Assembly: GCA_024207135.1 (NCBI GenBank)
Contig: CP042428.1
Location: forward strand, 1,674,001-1,738,000
DNA: 64,000 nt
Reading direction: 5' to 3'
Origin: Arthrobacter sp. C2
Lineage (GTDB): Bacteria; Actinomycetota; Actinomycetes; Actinomycetales; Micrococcaceae
Shown: positions 54,046 through 63,437 of the stretch, in pieces
How positions within the stretch are numbered: the first letter of the stretch is position 1
How the letters are laid out: each line of letters begins with the position of its first letter
Notes under the pieces: generated by a model
What the model was told of the DNA's origin: nothing
Databases searched by the model: none
Seen by the model: only the letters and a program-made list of their open reading frames with translations
Program-made: the position numbers and the translations under genes

Positions 54046-55619
54046 GATACTTTTTCCTCATCTTCGTCGGCGGCGATCGCCGCGTATTCGGGGTCGTCGA
54101 CCTTGGATTTGCGGCTCCAGGGCACGAGCGTCAGGATGACCGCCACAACGACTAGGGCTCCGGCCATGCCCCACCCGTAAATGGCCAGGAACTCCACCGG
54201 GTAGCCCTCGTACGGCTCGGTGATCTTGGTGACGAACTCGTTGTACAGCATGTAGGCCAATGCCAGCGGTGCAACGACGCCGACCAACACCATCCAGGTC
54301 CGGCGCATCTTGACCGTGGAGGTGCGGTTCAGGTGCTTCGAGAGCAGCGGGAGCTTGCGGAACACCCAGGAGATCAGCACAACGGCCACCAGGGCACCGG
54401 CGAGGATGCCGAAGCTGTTGACGAAGGCGTCGAAGGTGTCCAGCAGGTACAGGCCTGTCACCGTCGGGAAGAGCACTATCGAGATCAACGCAACCGGGAC
54501 GCACACGGACACCGCCGAGGCGACACGGCCCCAGCCCGTCTTGTCCTGCACGGCCGCCACGATGACCTCGAGGATCGAGATCAGCGAGGTCATGCCGGCG
54601 AAAACCAGCGACCCGAAGAAGAGCACGCCCATCAGCGCACCGAACGGGGCCTCCGAGACGATCGTGGGGAAGGCGATGAACGCCAACCCGACACCTGCCG
54701 TGGCGACCTCGTCGATGGCGCTGCCGGCGGCCTGGGCCATGAAGCCCAGCGCCGCGAAAACACCGATGCCGGCGAGGATCTCGAACCCGGAGTTGGCGAA
54801 CGCGACGACCATGCCGGAGCCCGTGAGGTCGGTCTTGCGCTTGAGGTACGAGGAGTAGGTGACCATGATGCCGAAGGCCACCGAAAGCGAGAAGAAGATG
54901 TGGCCGTAGGCGGCGGCCCACACGCCCGGGTCGCCCAGGGCTTCCCAATTGGGGGTGAAGAATGCGTTCAGGCCGTCAATCGCGCCGGGCAGGAACAGCG
55001 ACTGAACCACCAGAAGGACGAACATGACCACGAGCAGCGGCAGGAAGATGCCGTTGGCTCGCGAGATGCCCCTGCGGACTCCGGCAACCATGATCACGAT
55101 GATCACCAGCCAGACGACCAGCAGCGGCCAGAAAATACCCGGCACGTATTCGAGCTTAACCCCCGGGACGTCGGCGACTTGCAGGAATTCCCCCATCAGG
55201 AAGCCGGCCGCGTCATCACCCCAGGCCTTGGTGACCGAGAACCAGGTGTACATGGCCGCCCAGGCGATGATGACCGCGTAGTAGATGGCGATGATGAAGC
55301 ACACCAGCACCTGCCACCAGCCCAAGACCTCGGCGCCACGGTGCAGGCGCCGGTATGCCAAGGGCGCCGAGCCACGGAACTTGTGTCCGATGGCGTAGTC
55401 AAGGAAGAGCAACGGGATGCCGGCACTCAGAAGCGCCGCCAGGTAAGGGATGAGGAAGGCGCCGCCGCCGTTGTCGTAGGCGATGTACGGGAAGCGCCAG
55501 ATGTTACCCAGGCCGACGGCGGAGCCGATGGCGGAGAGGATAAAGAGTTTTCGCGACGAGAAGGTTTCCCGGCGCTCCTGGACGGGGTTTCCGCCCTGGA
55601 CTGAAGATGGAGTGGTCAT
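54042..55619 (-). CDS. metP: Sodium-coupled amino-acid transporter, NSS family (MetP-like)
   Basis: 525 residues, twelve helices, LeuT fold. ILSAIGSAVGLGNIWRFPY (helix 1, sodium/substrate site) followed by NGGGAFLIPYL are diagnostic. A TAACGT box ends 6 nt before the ATG (leaderless). With the adjacent small subunit it should be MetPS (methionine/alanine uptake in Corynebacterium). Divergent PucR regulator and downstream gabT raise the possibility of GABA or another amino-acid substrate. Confidence 0.9.
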   Translation of the reverse strand: MTTPSSVQGGNPVQERRETFSSRKLFILSAIGSAVGLGNIWRFPYIAYDNGGGAFLIPYLAALLSAGIPLLFLDYAIGHKFRGSAPLAYRRLHRGAEVLGWWQVLVCFIIAIYYAVIIAWAAMYTWFSVTKAWGDDAAGFLMGEFLQVADVPGVKLEYVPGIFWPLLVVWLVIIVIMVAGVRRGISRANGIFLPLLVVMFVLLVVQSLFLPGAIDGLNAFFTPNWEALGDPGVWAAAYGHIFFSLSVAFGIMVTYSSYLKRKTDLTGSGMVVAFANSGFEILAGIGVFAALGFMAQAAGSAIDEVATAGVGLAFIAFPTIVSEAPFGALMGVLFFGSLVFAGMTSLISILEVIVAAVQDKTGWGRVASAVSVCVPVALISIVLFPTVTGLYLLDTFDAFVNSFGILAGALVAVVLISWVFRKLPLLSKHLNRTSTVKMRRTWMVLVGVVAPLALAYMLYNEFVTKITEPYEGYPVEFLAIYGWGMAGALVVVAVILTLVPWSRKSKVDDPEYAAIAADEDEEKVS

Positions 55620-55633
55620 GTTTCAACGTTACC

Positions 55634-55652
55634 CAAAGAGTGCGGCCCTTTG
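55634..55652. promoter_or_regulatory. CAAAG-N9-CTTTG inverted repeat in metP promoter
   Basis: The repeat lies directly upstream of the metP -10 box (complement at 55626-55631), over its spacer and -35 region, and 78 bp from the divergent pucR start. It is a candidate binding site for the PucR-family protein. Five-base arms are short, so this is tentative. Confidence 0.35.
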
Positions 55653-55729
55653 TGAAGTGAATCCCTTTACCGGCCGCTTTCGGCCATCGCCATAGTACGA
55701 GTGCACAAAATTTCTCTTAGTATTAGTGC

Positions 55730-57136
55730 ATGGCCATCACTCTGTTGAAACTTCTTGAGTCCCAAACCCTTGGACTCAAGGCCCACACCAACGTCGCCGG
55801 GGTGGGACACAAACCCATTGAGTGGGCGGCCGTCACCGAGCTGCGAGACCCCTCCCCCTTTCTCAGCGGAGGGGAAATCGTGCTCACCACGGGCCTGCGG
55901 CAAAACACGATTGCCAACCAGGAGGCCTTCGTCGCCACGGTCCACGGTGCTGGCGCCCTGGCGCTGGGTTACGGGACAGGGCTGAGCCACCGCAGCGTCC
56001 CGGCCGCGGTGGTCCGCAAGGCCACCGAGCTGGGACTGCCGGTCTTCGAAGTCCCCTACGAAACCCCGTTCATGGCCATCACCAAGCTCATCGCCGATGC
56101 GTTGAACGACGACCACCTCAAGCGCCTCGAGCAGCTTCTCCAGGGCCACCAGAAGCTCGCCTCCACCCTGCTGACCGGCGGCCTGCGCGCGATGCTCAGC
56201 GAGCTGTCCCGGATGCTGGGCACCGCCGTGGCCCTGACCCAATATGCCGCCCGGATCCACGGACCCGAATTGGGCGACGACACCTGGCACGAGGTGCCCA
56301 TCGCCACCGGGCTCCGGGACAAATGCACCCTGTACCTGTCCGAGCCCTACGAACACGACGGCCTGGTGCACTACGCCCAGGGCCTGATCGGCCTGGAACT
56401 GGCCAACCAGGCCAGGCTGCGGGAATCCAACCGCCTGGTCGCCGGGCAGGTGTTCTCGGACCTCATGGCCGGAACCCTCAAGGGCTCGGAGGCCAACGCG
56501 AGGCTCCAGGGAATCGGGGTCGTCCCCAGCCAGCCGCACTCGGTGGTGCTGGTCGCGGCGTCCCCGGGGCAGGAAAATGCCCTGCGCACCCTGCCCATCC
56601 CGCCGCAATTCGAGCACATCGTCTCGGCCATTGTCGAGGACCGGCTGGCGCTGGTGGTGGCACGCAACGACGGCACCGAGGTGGCCGACGGGATCGACCG
56701 CTACCTCCAGGGTGCAGGCATCGGGGCCCGTGTCGGGTTCGGCGGCGGCTACACCCAACCCAACGGACTGCGTTGGAGCTTCTTCGAGGCCATCGAGGCG
56801 CTGCGCCACGGCGAACGAATCAACACCCCCTCCAAGCTGTCGCTGACCTCGCTGCTGCTGGCTGCCCGAGACGTGCCGCTGCAGGCCCTGGCGCAAGAGG
56901 CCCTGGAGCCGCTGCAGGTCTTTGACAAGAAACACTCGGCCGAGTTGTTGGGCACATTGCGCAGCTACCTGGAACTCGACGGCAGCGTCGGGGCGGTGGC
57001 CGAAGCCCTCGGGTTGCACCGGAACACCGTGCGCTACCGGCTGCAGCAAATCAGCGAGCTCTCCGGCTACGACCCCACGACCACCGCGGACCGGGTGCAA
57101 TTGTGGCTGGCGTTGACCGCGATGGACCTGAACTAG
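55730..57136 (+). CDS. PucR-family transcriptional regulator
   Basis: 468 residues; TAGTAT ends 6 nt before the ATG (leaderless). The N-terminal PucR ligand domain (about 1-130: SGGEIVLTTGLRQN, VPAAVVRKATELGLPVFEVP) is followed by a GGDEF-like middle region and the C-terminal PucR helix-turn-helix (LRSYLELDGSVGAVAEALGL, HRNTVRYRLQQISELSG). In Corynebacterium the PucR protein GabR activates GABA catabolism, so control of metSP and perhaps gabT is likely; inferred from position. Confidence 0.9.
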   Translation: MAITLLKLLESQTLGLKAHTNVAGVGHKPIEWAAVTELRDPSPFLSGGEIVLTTGLRQNTIANQEAFVATVHGAGALALGYGTGLSHRSVPAAVVRKATELGLPVFEVPYETPFMAITKLIADALNDDHLKRLEQLLQGHQKLASTLLTGGLRAMLSELSRMLGTAVALTQYAARIHGPELGDDTWHEVPIATGLRDKCTLYLSEPYEHDGLVHYAQGLIGLELANQARLRESNRLVAGQVFSDLMAGTLKGSEANARLQGIGVVPSQPHSVVLVAASPGQENALRTLPIPPQFEHIVSAIVEDRLALVVARNDGTEVADGIDRYLQGAGIGARVGFGGGYTQPNGLRWSFFEAIEALRHGERINTPSKLSLTSLLLAARDVPLQALAQEALEPLQVFDKKHSAELLGTLRSYLELDGSVGAVAEALGLHRNTVRYRLQQISELSGYDPTTTADRVQLWLALTAMDLN

Positions 57137-57162
57137 GGCGCCGGCCGACTAAGATGGTTGGC

Positions 57163-57597
57163 ATGGCTGAAATGTTCCTTGAGAAGTTCCGTTCGCTGGT
57201 TCCGCTTTACCTCGAGGACGAGTGGCAAGTTGAAGATGGACTGACCGAGTCCGAAATCGAAGATGCCCTGTCCGAGGTCGGCTCCCCCATCCCGCTGGTC
57301 CTGCGCGAGTTCTACCTGGCCCTGGGCGGCTGCGAGGACCTCATGGAGGCCTACCACTACTTCTTCGACCCGGACGAGCTCGAGATCGAAGACGGCTACC
57401 TCTTGTTCCTGGAGGACGAAGAGGAAAAGTACGTATGGGGCATCCGCGTGGACCAGCTCGAGGTCCCGGACCCGATCGTGTACCGCCGCCAGAATGCCCG
57501 CGGCATCTGGAAGTCCGAGGAAGGCACCTTCAGCGAGTACGTCCTGGACATGTTCAGCTGGGTGTTCGACGAGCTCTCCCCCGAGCTCAACAACTAA
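57163..57597 (+). CDS. SMI1/KNR4 (SUKH)-like protein
   Basis: 144 residues from ATG at 57163; TAAGAT ends 7 nt upstream (leaderless). The protein is very acidic. TESEIEDALSEVGSPIPLVLREFYLALGG matches the start of SUKH/SMI1-KNR4 domains, and the rest (YLLFLEDEEEKYVWGIRVDQL, WKSEEGTFSEYVLDMFSWV) fits the fold. SUKH proteins are often immunity proteins of toxin systems, but no toxin is adjacent, so a housekeeping role is equally possible. Confidence 0.7.
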   Translation: MAEMFLEKFRSLVPLYLEDEWQVEDGLTESEIEDALSEVGSPIPLVLREFYLALGGCEDLMEAYHYFFDPDELEIEDGYLLFLEDEEEKYVWGIRVDQLEVPDPIVYRRQNARGIWKSEEGTFSEYVLDMFSWVFDELSPELNN

Positions 57598-57607
57598 CGC
57601 GCGGCCC

Positions 57608-58123
57608 ATGGGCGGATTGTGGAAATCGCATGCTCCGCAGGGCTATGCCTGCCCGTTTTGCGAGCTGCTGGCCGGCGGCCCGCTTTCGGAGGGAAACCTC
57701 TGCGTACCCACCGACCTGATCTACCGCACCGAATCCGTCGCCGTGATCATGGCCTGCGACGGATTCGGCCCCTACGGCGGGCATGCGATGGTTATCCCGG
57801 TCCAGCACCATGAGGCGCTCTACGACCTGCCCGACGAGGTCGCCGCGAACATCATGTTCGAGACCAGGCGCGTCGCCCTGGCCATGAAGCATGCCTGGAA
57901 CCCGGAAGGGACCAGCACCCGCCAGCACAACGAGCCGGCCGGGAACCAGCACGTCTGGCACTACCACCAGCATGTCTTCCCGCGCTTCCCCGGCGACAAC
58001 CTCTACGGGCACCTGCGCCACCGCGTATCGGTTGAAGAACGCGCGCAAAAGGCCGCCCAGTTGCGGGCGGCCCTTGACGAAGCAAATCTTTGGGGAGACT
58101 CCCCCGACGGATTCGGTTTTTAG
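57608..58123 (+). CDS. HIT-family hydrolase/transferase
   Basis: 171 residues. YACPFCELLAGG is a CxxC zinc-type start and HVWHYHQHVFPRF gives the histidine triad (HxHxH). HIT proteins cleave or transfer nucleotide phosphates (Ap4A, AMP-lysine, and similar). It follows the SUKH-like gene by 10 bp, probably in one transcript, and converges on the polyprenyl synthase gene. Confidence 0.85.
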   Translation: MGGLWKSHAPQGYACPFCELLAGGPLSEGNLCVPTDLIYRTESVAVIMACDGFGPYGGHAMVIPVQHHEALYDLPDEVAANIMFETRRVALAMKHAWNPEGTSTRQHNEPAGNQHVWHYHQHVFPRFPGDNLYGHLRHRVSVEERAQKAAQLRAALDEANLWGDSPDGFGF

Positions 58124-58143
58124 TTCCTGGTGTCCGACCCGGC

Positions 58144-59241
58144 TTAGAGCTCGCGGGTGACCACAGCGTCGGCAAAGGCGGCCAGGGATTCCTTGACGGT
58201 TCCCTCCGGCAGCGGCGCCAGGGCCTCGATGGCGGCATCGGCCCAGTGCCGGGCCACGTCCCAGGCCTGGTTGGTCGCCGGGTTTGAGGCCACCGCGGCA
58301 ACGGCTCTGGCCAGCGCGTCATCCTCGGTCAGGTCCCCGTCCACCAGCTCCAGCACCTTCGCTGCAGCGGTGTCTCCGGCCGCGGCCGCATCGCGCATCA
58401 GCAGGATCGGCAGCGTCGGGACGCCCTCGCGCAGGTCGGTGCCGGGGGTCTTGCCCGAACGGACCTGCGCGCCGGTGACGTCGATGACGTCGTCGGCGAC
58501 CTGGAAGGCCACCCCGACCTTCTCGCCGTAGGAACGCAGCACCTCCACGTACTGCGCCACTCCGCCAAAGAGCGCGCCGAAGGCACCGGAGGTGGCCAGC
58601 AGCGATGCGGTCTTGTCGGAGATCACGTTCAGGTGGTGCTCGATCGGGTCGTCGTCCTCGCGCGGGCCGACGGATTCGTGCAGCTGGCCCAGGCACAGGC
58701 GCTCGAAGGTGCGTGCCTGCATGGACACGGCCTCCGGGCCCAGCTCCGCGCCGATCACCGAGGCGCGGGCGAAGATCAGGTCGCCGGTGAGGATTGCAAC
58801 CGAGTTGCCCCAGACCTCGTGGGCGGTGGGGGCCCCGCGGCGCAGCGGCGCCGAGTCCATGACATCGTCGTGGTAAAGCGTGGCCAGGTGGGTCAATTCC
58901 ACGATGGCCGCGGCCTTGATGACGTCCTCGGTCACGCCCTCGCCCAGCAGGGAGGTGAGGATCACCAGCAGGGGCCGGATGCGCTTGCCCCCGGCCTCGA
59001 CCAGGTGGCGGCTGGTGGCATCGATCAGCGGGTCGGAATTGGCGATCGCATCGCGCAGCAGCTTCTCGACCCTGGCCAGCCCGGTGGCGATGGCGGGACC
59101 GAACTCGGGGTCCTGGGCGATGAGCCCAAAACCGCCGGGAAGGTTGACCGCGGCGGCCAGCACGCTGGTTTCCGGGTTCAAATCGAAGGAGTCGTGCACG
59201 CCGTGTCCGGCAGCTGTCCAGTTTGTCTGGGAATCGGTCAC
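58144..59241 (-). CDS. Polyprenyl diphosphate synthase (menaquinone side chain)
   Basis: 365 residues from GTG (complement 59239-59241); TAAGTC ends 8 nt upstream. Both Asp-rich motifs are intact: LYHDDVMDSAPLRRG (FARM) and QVADDVIDVTG (SARM), with GGKRIRPLL between. Side-chain length depends on residues before FARM and cannot be fixed by eye. It lies downstream of menG in the same direction, consistent with making the menaquinone prenyl tail. Confidence 0.93.
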   Translation of the reverse strand: MTDSQTNWTAAGHGVHDSFDLNPETSVLAAAVNLPGGFGLIAQDPEFGPAIATGLARVEKLLRDAIANSDPLIDATSRHLVEAGGKRIRPLLVILTSLLGEGVTEDVIKAAAIVELTHLATLYHDDVMDSAPLRRGAPTAHEVWGNSVAILTGDLIFARASVIGAELGPEAVSMQARTFERLCLGQLHESVGPREDDDPIEHHLNVISDKTASLLATSGAFGALFGGVAQYVEVLRSYGEKVGVAFQVADDVIDVTGAQVRSGKTPGTDLREGVPTLPILLMRDAAAAGDTAAAKVLELVDGDLTEDDALARAVAAVASNPATNQAWDVARHWADAAIEALAPLPEGTVKESLAAFADAVVTREL

Positions 59242-59427
59242 TGTTCTAAGACTTACTATCTCTCGACGGTCGGCTCCAGGGGCGGCGTGTGGCCGATTCT
59301 GGGTGCTGGTCGGTTGGCACCAGCTGCTCAAGTACAAGGTTCACTCTATCGCCATTCACCGCGCGGGCTCCCTTTGTGCCGGGATCGCGGCAGGTCGAGG
59401 ACCCCGGGAGGGCGCGATTGGCCATTC

Positions 59428-60126
59428 TCAGGCCTTCGGTTTGGTGGCCCGGTGCACCGCCACGATCCCTCCGGAGAGGTTTCGGTAACGGCAATTTTCC
59501 CAGCCGGCTTCCTCGATCCACGCGGCCAGCCCATCCTGGGTGGGCCAGGCGCGGATGGATTCGGCCAGGTAGACGTATGCGGCGGGATTGGAGGAAAGCT
59601 TGGTGGCCACCGGCGGCAACGCCCGCATCAGGTACTCGGAGTACACGGTGCGGAACGGGGCGAAGGTCGGGTGCGAGAACTCGGCTACGACCAGTGTTCC
59701 GCCGGGCTTGGTCACGCGCAGCATTTCCGCCAGCGCCTTCTTGGGCTCGTTGACGTTGCGCAGCCCGAAGCTGATGGTGGAGGCATCGAAGCTGTTGTCG
59801 ACGAAGGGCAGGTTGGTGGCGTCCCCGGCGACGAAGTCGATGTCGGGGCGGCGGCGCTTGCCGACCTTGAGCATGCCCTGGGAGAAGTCGCACGCCACGA
59901 CGCCGATTCCGGCATCCGCGTACGGTTCGGAGGAGGTGCCGGTGCCGGCAGCCAGGTCAAGGACCCGCTGGCCGCGCTTGGCACCCACCGCGTCGACAAC
60001 GACCTTTCGCCATCGCCGGGTCTGGCCCAGGGAGAGGACATCGTTCATCACGTCGTAACGCGGGGCGACATCATCAAACATGGCTTGGACTTCTTCGGGG
60101 CGCTTTTCCAGCGATGCACGGCTCAC
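59428..60126 (-). CDS. menG: Demethylmenaquinone methyltransferase
   Basis: 232 residues from GTG. UbiE/MenG signature: [41 protein letters not shown] (SAM site), [20 protein letters not shown] and the C-terminal [11 protein letters not shown]. It methylates demethylmenaquinone in the final step. Divergent from menF, with the prenyl synthase downstream. Confidence 0.95.
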   Translation of the reverse strand: MSRASLEKRPEEVQAMFDDVAPRYDVMNDVLSLGQTRRWRKVVVDAVGAKRGQRVLDLAAGTGTSSEPYADAGIGVVACDFSQGMLKVGKRRRPDIDFVAGDATNLPFVDNSFDASTISFGLRNVNEPKKALAEMLRVTKPGGTLVVAEFSHPTFAPFRTVYSEYLMRALPPVATKLSSNPAAYVYLAESIRAWPTQDGLAAWIEEAGWENCRYRNLSGGIVAVHRATKPKA

Positions 60127-60244
60127 CGTTTCATTGTTGCAAAGTTCACGGGCATCGGGAAAACCCTTGCTGCTCCGGCGCCCGGGTGAGCGGGGCCACT
60201 ACCGCCCCATGGGGCCCGTTCCGCGGCGGTAAGCTAGGCAGATC

Positions 60245-61582
60245 ATGACTTCGCAACTTTCCGCCGCCTTGGGGACCCCGGTCCCGGGCACCGTCCCGCT
60301 CCTGCGTTCGCTCACCGTCCAGCGGCCGGCCATGAGCGAACACGGCCTGCTCGACTACATCACCCGCGACGATTCCCTGGTGTGGTCCCGACATGGCGAG
60401 GGAACCATCGGTTTCGGCCAGGTCGCGAGGTTCGAATCCACCGGCCCTGAGCGCTTTGCCCTGGCACACGCGTGGTGGGATGCGGTTTCCGATGCGGCGC
60501 AGGTAAGTGACCCGCTGGATTTACCGGGCACCGGCCTGATCGCCTTCGGGGCGTTTGCCTTCTCGTTTTCCAGCACCTACTCCTCCCGCTTGATCGTGCC
60601 GCGGATCGTGGTGGGCCGCAACGAGACCTGCAGCTGGATCACCTACACGGTGTCGGACCCCGAAACGGAACTGAGCGCAGAGGCGGCCGAGGCGGAACTG
60701 GCTGCCTTGCTGGAGGACTACTCCCCCGAGCACGAGCTGGGCGAGGGCCTCGACCGGCTCGTGGCCGGGCAAATCTCGGAGCAGGAATACAAGGACTCGG
60801 TGCGCAAGGGGGTTGCGGTCATCGAATCCGGTGCCGCGACCAAGCTGGTGCTCGCCCGCGACGCGGTGGCCGAGCTCGCTTCCCCGATCGCCGTGGCCCA
60901 GGTCCTGCGCCAGCTGGTGCTGCGCTACGACGACTGCTGGACCTACTCGGTGGACGGGCTCATCGGAGCCACCCCCGAAATGTTGGTGCGCGTGCGCGGG
61001 GACATTGCCGAGGCCAGGGTCCTGGCCGGGACCCTTGACCGAGCCACTGCCCCGAGCGGGGATTCCCGCTACGCCCACCGCATGCTGATCGAGGACGAGA
61101 AGCAGCGCCACGAGCACCAGTTGGCCATCGACTCGCTCACCGAGCAGCTCGGCCCGCTTTCCTCGGGCATGGACGCCCCTGACGAGCCCTTTGTCCTGCA
61201 GCTGCCCAACGTCTGGCACCTGGCCTCTGACGTCAAGGCGTCCCTCGCGGCCAGGGCCGATGGTTCGGTGCCGAGCGTGCTTGATTTGGCCGAGGTCTTC
61301 CACCCGACGGCCGCCGTGTGCGGGACTCCCACCAAGGAGGCCGGCCGGATCCTGCGCGAGCTCGAGGGCATGGACCGCGGGCCGTACGCAGGACCCGTGG
61401 GATGGATCGACACCCGCGGAAACGGCGAGTTCGGCATTGCCCTGCGTGGTGGAGTCATCGAATCGCCCACCTCGGTTAGGCTCTACGCCGGGTGCGGCGT
61501 GGTTGCCGCTTCCGATCCGGCGGCCGAGCTTGCCGAGTCCTGGGCCAAGATGCGCCCCATGCGCGAGGCACTGGGCATCTAG
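60245..61582 (+). CDS. menF: Isochorismate synthase (MenF)
   Basis: 445 residues; TAAGCT ends 9 nt before the ATG. Chorismate-binding fold with EYKDSVRKGVAVIESGAATKLVLAR, SVDGLIGATPEMLVRVRG, AVCGTPTKEAG and the ending MDRGPYAGPVGWIDTRGNGEF then GIALRGGVI. It channels chorismate into menaquinone (or siderophore) synthesis; the neighbouring menG points to menaquinone. Confidence 0.95.
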   Translation: MTSQLSAALGTPVPGTVPLLRSLTVQRPAMSEHGLLDYITRDDSLVWSRHGEGTIGFGQVARFESTGPERFALAHAWWDAVSDAAQVSDPLDLPGTGLIAFGAFAFSFSSTYSSRLIVPRIVVGRNETCSWITYTVSDPETELSAEAAEAELAALLEDYSPEHELGEGLDRLVAGQISEQEYKDSVRKGVAVIESGAATKLVLARDAVAELASPIAVAQVLRQLVLRYDDCWTYSVDGLIGATPEMLVRVRGDIAEARVLAGTLDRATAPSGDSRYAHRMLIEDEKQRHEHQLAIDSLTEQLGPLSSGMDAPDEPFVLQLPNVWHLASDVKASLAARADGSVPSVLDLAEVFHPTAAVCGTPTKEAGRILRELEGMDRGPYAGPVGWIDTRGNGEFGIALRGGVIESPTSVRLYAGCGVVAASDPAAELAESWAKMRPMREALGI

Positions 61583-61655
61583 GTTTTTGGGCAAGCCCAC
61601 GTCGTACAACGATTGAACAACGAAGCTTGTTTACCATGAGAAAAACAATGTAGCC

Positions 61656-61696
61656 TGTGAGGCACATCTCACAAGGGCTGCGCTGCCGGTTAGAAT
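61656..61696 (+). promoter_or_regulatory. ABC-importer promoter with TGTGAG-N6-CTCACA repeat
   Basis: The perfect 6-bp inverted repeat TGTGAG (61656-61661) / CTCACA (61668-61673) lies 17 bp before a TAGAAT -10 box (61691-61696), so the right arm coincides with the -35 position. It is CRP/GlxR-like but the spacing is N8 between TGTGA and TCACA instead of N6, so another regulator is as likely. Confidence 0.5.
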
Positions 61697-61747
61697 GAAC
61701 TTCAACGCAAAACCTGCGAGCGATCACCTAGAGAAGGATCACACTCC

Positions 61748-62539
61748 ATGCGGATTACATCAACCGTGCTCAAGTCATTGGCAGTAGCGGCCGTGGGGGC
61801 CCTGGCCCTGACTGCCTGCGGCAGCAGCGAAACCCCTGCTGCATCGTCGACGGACGCCAACGCGCTCAAGCTCATCAATGCCGGCAAGCTCACCGTTTGC
61901 TCCGACATCCCGTACGAGCCGTTCGAATTCGTCAAGGGCGGCAAGAACGTCGGCTTCGACATGGACATCGCCGCCGAAATCGCCAAGGACATGAAGGTCG
62001 AACTCACCGTGATCGATTCCGGCTTCGATGCAATCGAGTCCGGGCTGTTCAAGACGCAGTGCGATATCGCGATTTCCTCGGTGTCCATCACCGATGCGCG
62101 CAAGGGAAACATGGACTTCTCCACCCCGTACATGGATGACGACCTGACCCTCGTCGCCAAGGAAGGCTCGGGCGTCACCGACCTCGAGTCCGCCAAGGGC
62201 AAGAAGGTCGGCGTACAGCAGGCCACCACCGGTGCGAAATTCGCCACGGAAAACGGCCTTGACGCCATCGGCTACGAGGACTCGGGTCTCCAGCTCGCTT
62301 CGCTCAAGGCGGGAACCACCGTTGCAACACTGGGAAACCAGTCGGTGCTGGGCTACGCCATCAAGGACGACCCCACGCTCAAGCGCGTTGCCGATTTCAA
62401 GACCGGCGAACAGCTGGGTGTTGCAGTCCCCAAGGGTGCGGGCGCAATGCTCGACCAGGTCAACACCACGCTCAAGCGCCTGACCGATGACGGTTCACTG
62501 GCCAAGTTCACCGAGACCTGGTTCGGCGCAACAAACTAA
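61748..62539 (+). CDS. Amino-acid ABC transporter substrate-binding lipoprotein
   Basis: 263 residues. A lipoprotein signal ends in LALTAC. The mature part has the SBP_bac_3 fold: LTVCSDIPYEPFEF, GFDMDIAAEIAKDM, CDIAISSVSITDARKGNMDFSTPYM. Family 3 binds polar amino acids such as glutamine or glutamate. First gene of a three-gene importer operon. Confidence 0.93.
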   Translation: MRITSTVLKSLAVAAVGALALTACGSSETPAASSTDANALKLINAGKLTVCSDIPYEPFEFVKGGKNVGFDMDIAAEIAKDMKVELTVIDSGFDAIESGLFKTQCDIAISSVSITDARKGNMDFSTPYMDDDLTLVAKEGSGVTDLESAKGKKVGVQQATTGAKFATENGLDAIGYEDSGLQLASLKAGTTVATLGNQSVLGYAIKDDPTLKRVADFKTGEQLGVAVPKGAGAMLDQVNTTLKRLTDDGSLAKFTETWFGATN

Positions 62540-62567
62540 CTTCAGTCCCATTTGATGCAGGCACTCA

Positions 62568-62606
62568 GGCGAGGCCCTGGCTCCCGATCGGAACCGGGGC
62601 CTCGCC
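62568..62606 (+). promoter_or_regulatory. Intra-operon hairpin between binding protein and permease
   Basis: GGCGAGGCCCTGG pairs with its near-complement CCGGGGCCTCGCC (one mismatch) around a 13-nt loop. Such hairpins stabilise the binding-protein message or attenuate the downstream genes, giving excess binding protein. Confidence 0.6.
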
Positions 62607-62631
62607 ATCTTTCACGGAAGGCTTCAATCCC

Positions 62632-63426
62632 ATGGCCATGACCACTCGTCAACGCGCCCGATTAAGCAAAATCATTCAGATCGTCATCTTCGTCGGCGTC
62701 ATCGTGGCGGTGGTGCTCCAAGTCGACTGGAAGATCCTCGGCGACAACTTCTTCGCGTTCGACAAGCTGGGCCCCATCTTCCCCGAGCTGATCACGGTCG
62801 GCCTGAAGAACACCCTGTACTACACGGTCATCTCCTTTGCCTTCGGATTGGCCCTGGGTCTGCTCCTGGCGCTCATGAAGATGGCCAGCTTCGCTCCGTA
62901 CCGCTGGTTCGCGACCGGATTCATCGAGTTCTTCCGCGGGGTTCCCGCAATCCTGGTCTTGATCGCCTTTGGCTACGGTGTGCCCACCGCCTTCCCCGGC
63001 ACGAGCTGGCCGCAACCGGTAGTGGTCATGGTTTCCCTTGGCTTGGTTTCAGCCGCCTACATCGCCGAAACCCTGCGCGCGGGCCTGCAAGCCGTCCCCA
63101 AGGGGCAGATTGAAGCCGCCAGGTCGCTGGGCATGCCCGCGTGGCGCGCCATGGTCACCATCGTGATCCCCCAGGCCTTCAAGATCGTCCTGCCGCCGAT
63201 GACCAACGAAATCATCTTGCTGACCAAGGACTCGTCCCTGGCCTTCATCTTGGGGGCGAGCATGGCACAGTACGAAATGACGAAGATCGGCCGAGACGGG
63301 ATCACCTCCCTGGGCGCCGGCATCACCCCCTTGATTGTGGCCGGTGCGTTCTACCTCGTCATCACCATTCCTTTGAGCCTGATCGCTCGAAAGTTTGAAT
63401 CCCGTTCTGCACGGACGAAGCGTTAG
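62632..63426 (+). CDS. Amino-acid ABC transporter permease
   Basis: 264 residues. Five to six helices; the HisM/GlnP family loop EAARSLGMPAWRAMVTIVIPQAFKIVLPP is the EAA motif contacting the ATPase, preceded by FRGVPAILVLIAFGYG. It forms the channel of the importer and probably works as a homodimer, since no second permease gene is seen before the ATPase. Confidence 0.93.
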   Translation: MAMTTRQRARLSKIIQIVIFVGVIVAVVLQVDWKILGDNFFAFDKLGPIFPELITVGLKNTLYYTVISFAFGLALGLLLALMKMASFAPYRWFATGFIEFFRGVPAILVLIAFGYGVPTAFPGTSWPQPVVVMVSLGLVSAAYIAETLRAGLQAVPKGQIEAARSLGMPAWRAMVTIVIPQAFKIVLPPMTNEIILLTKDSSLAFILGASMAQYEMTKIGRDGITSLGAGITPLIVAGAFYLVITIPLSLIARKFESRSARTKR

Positions 63427-63437
63427 GGAAGTACCTC

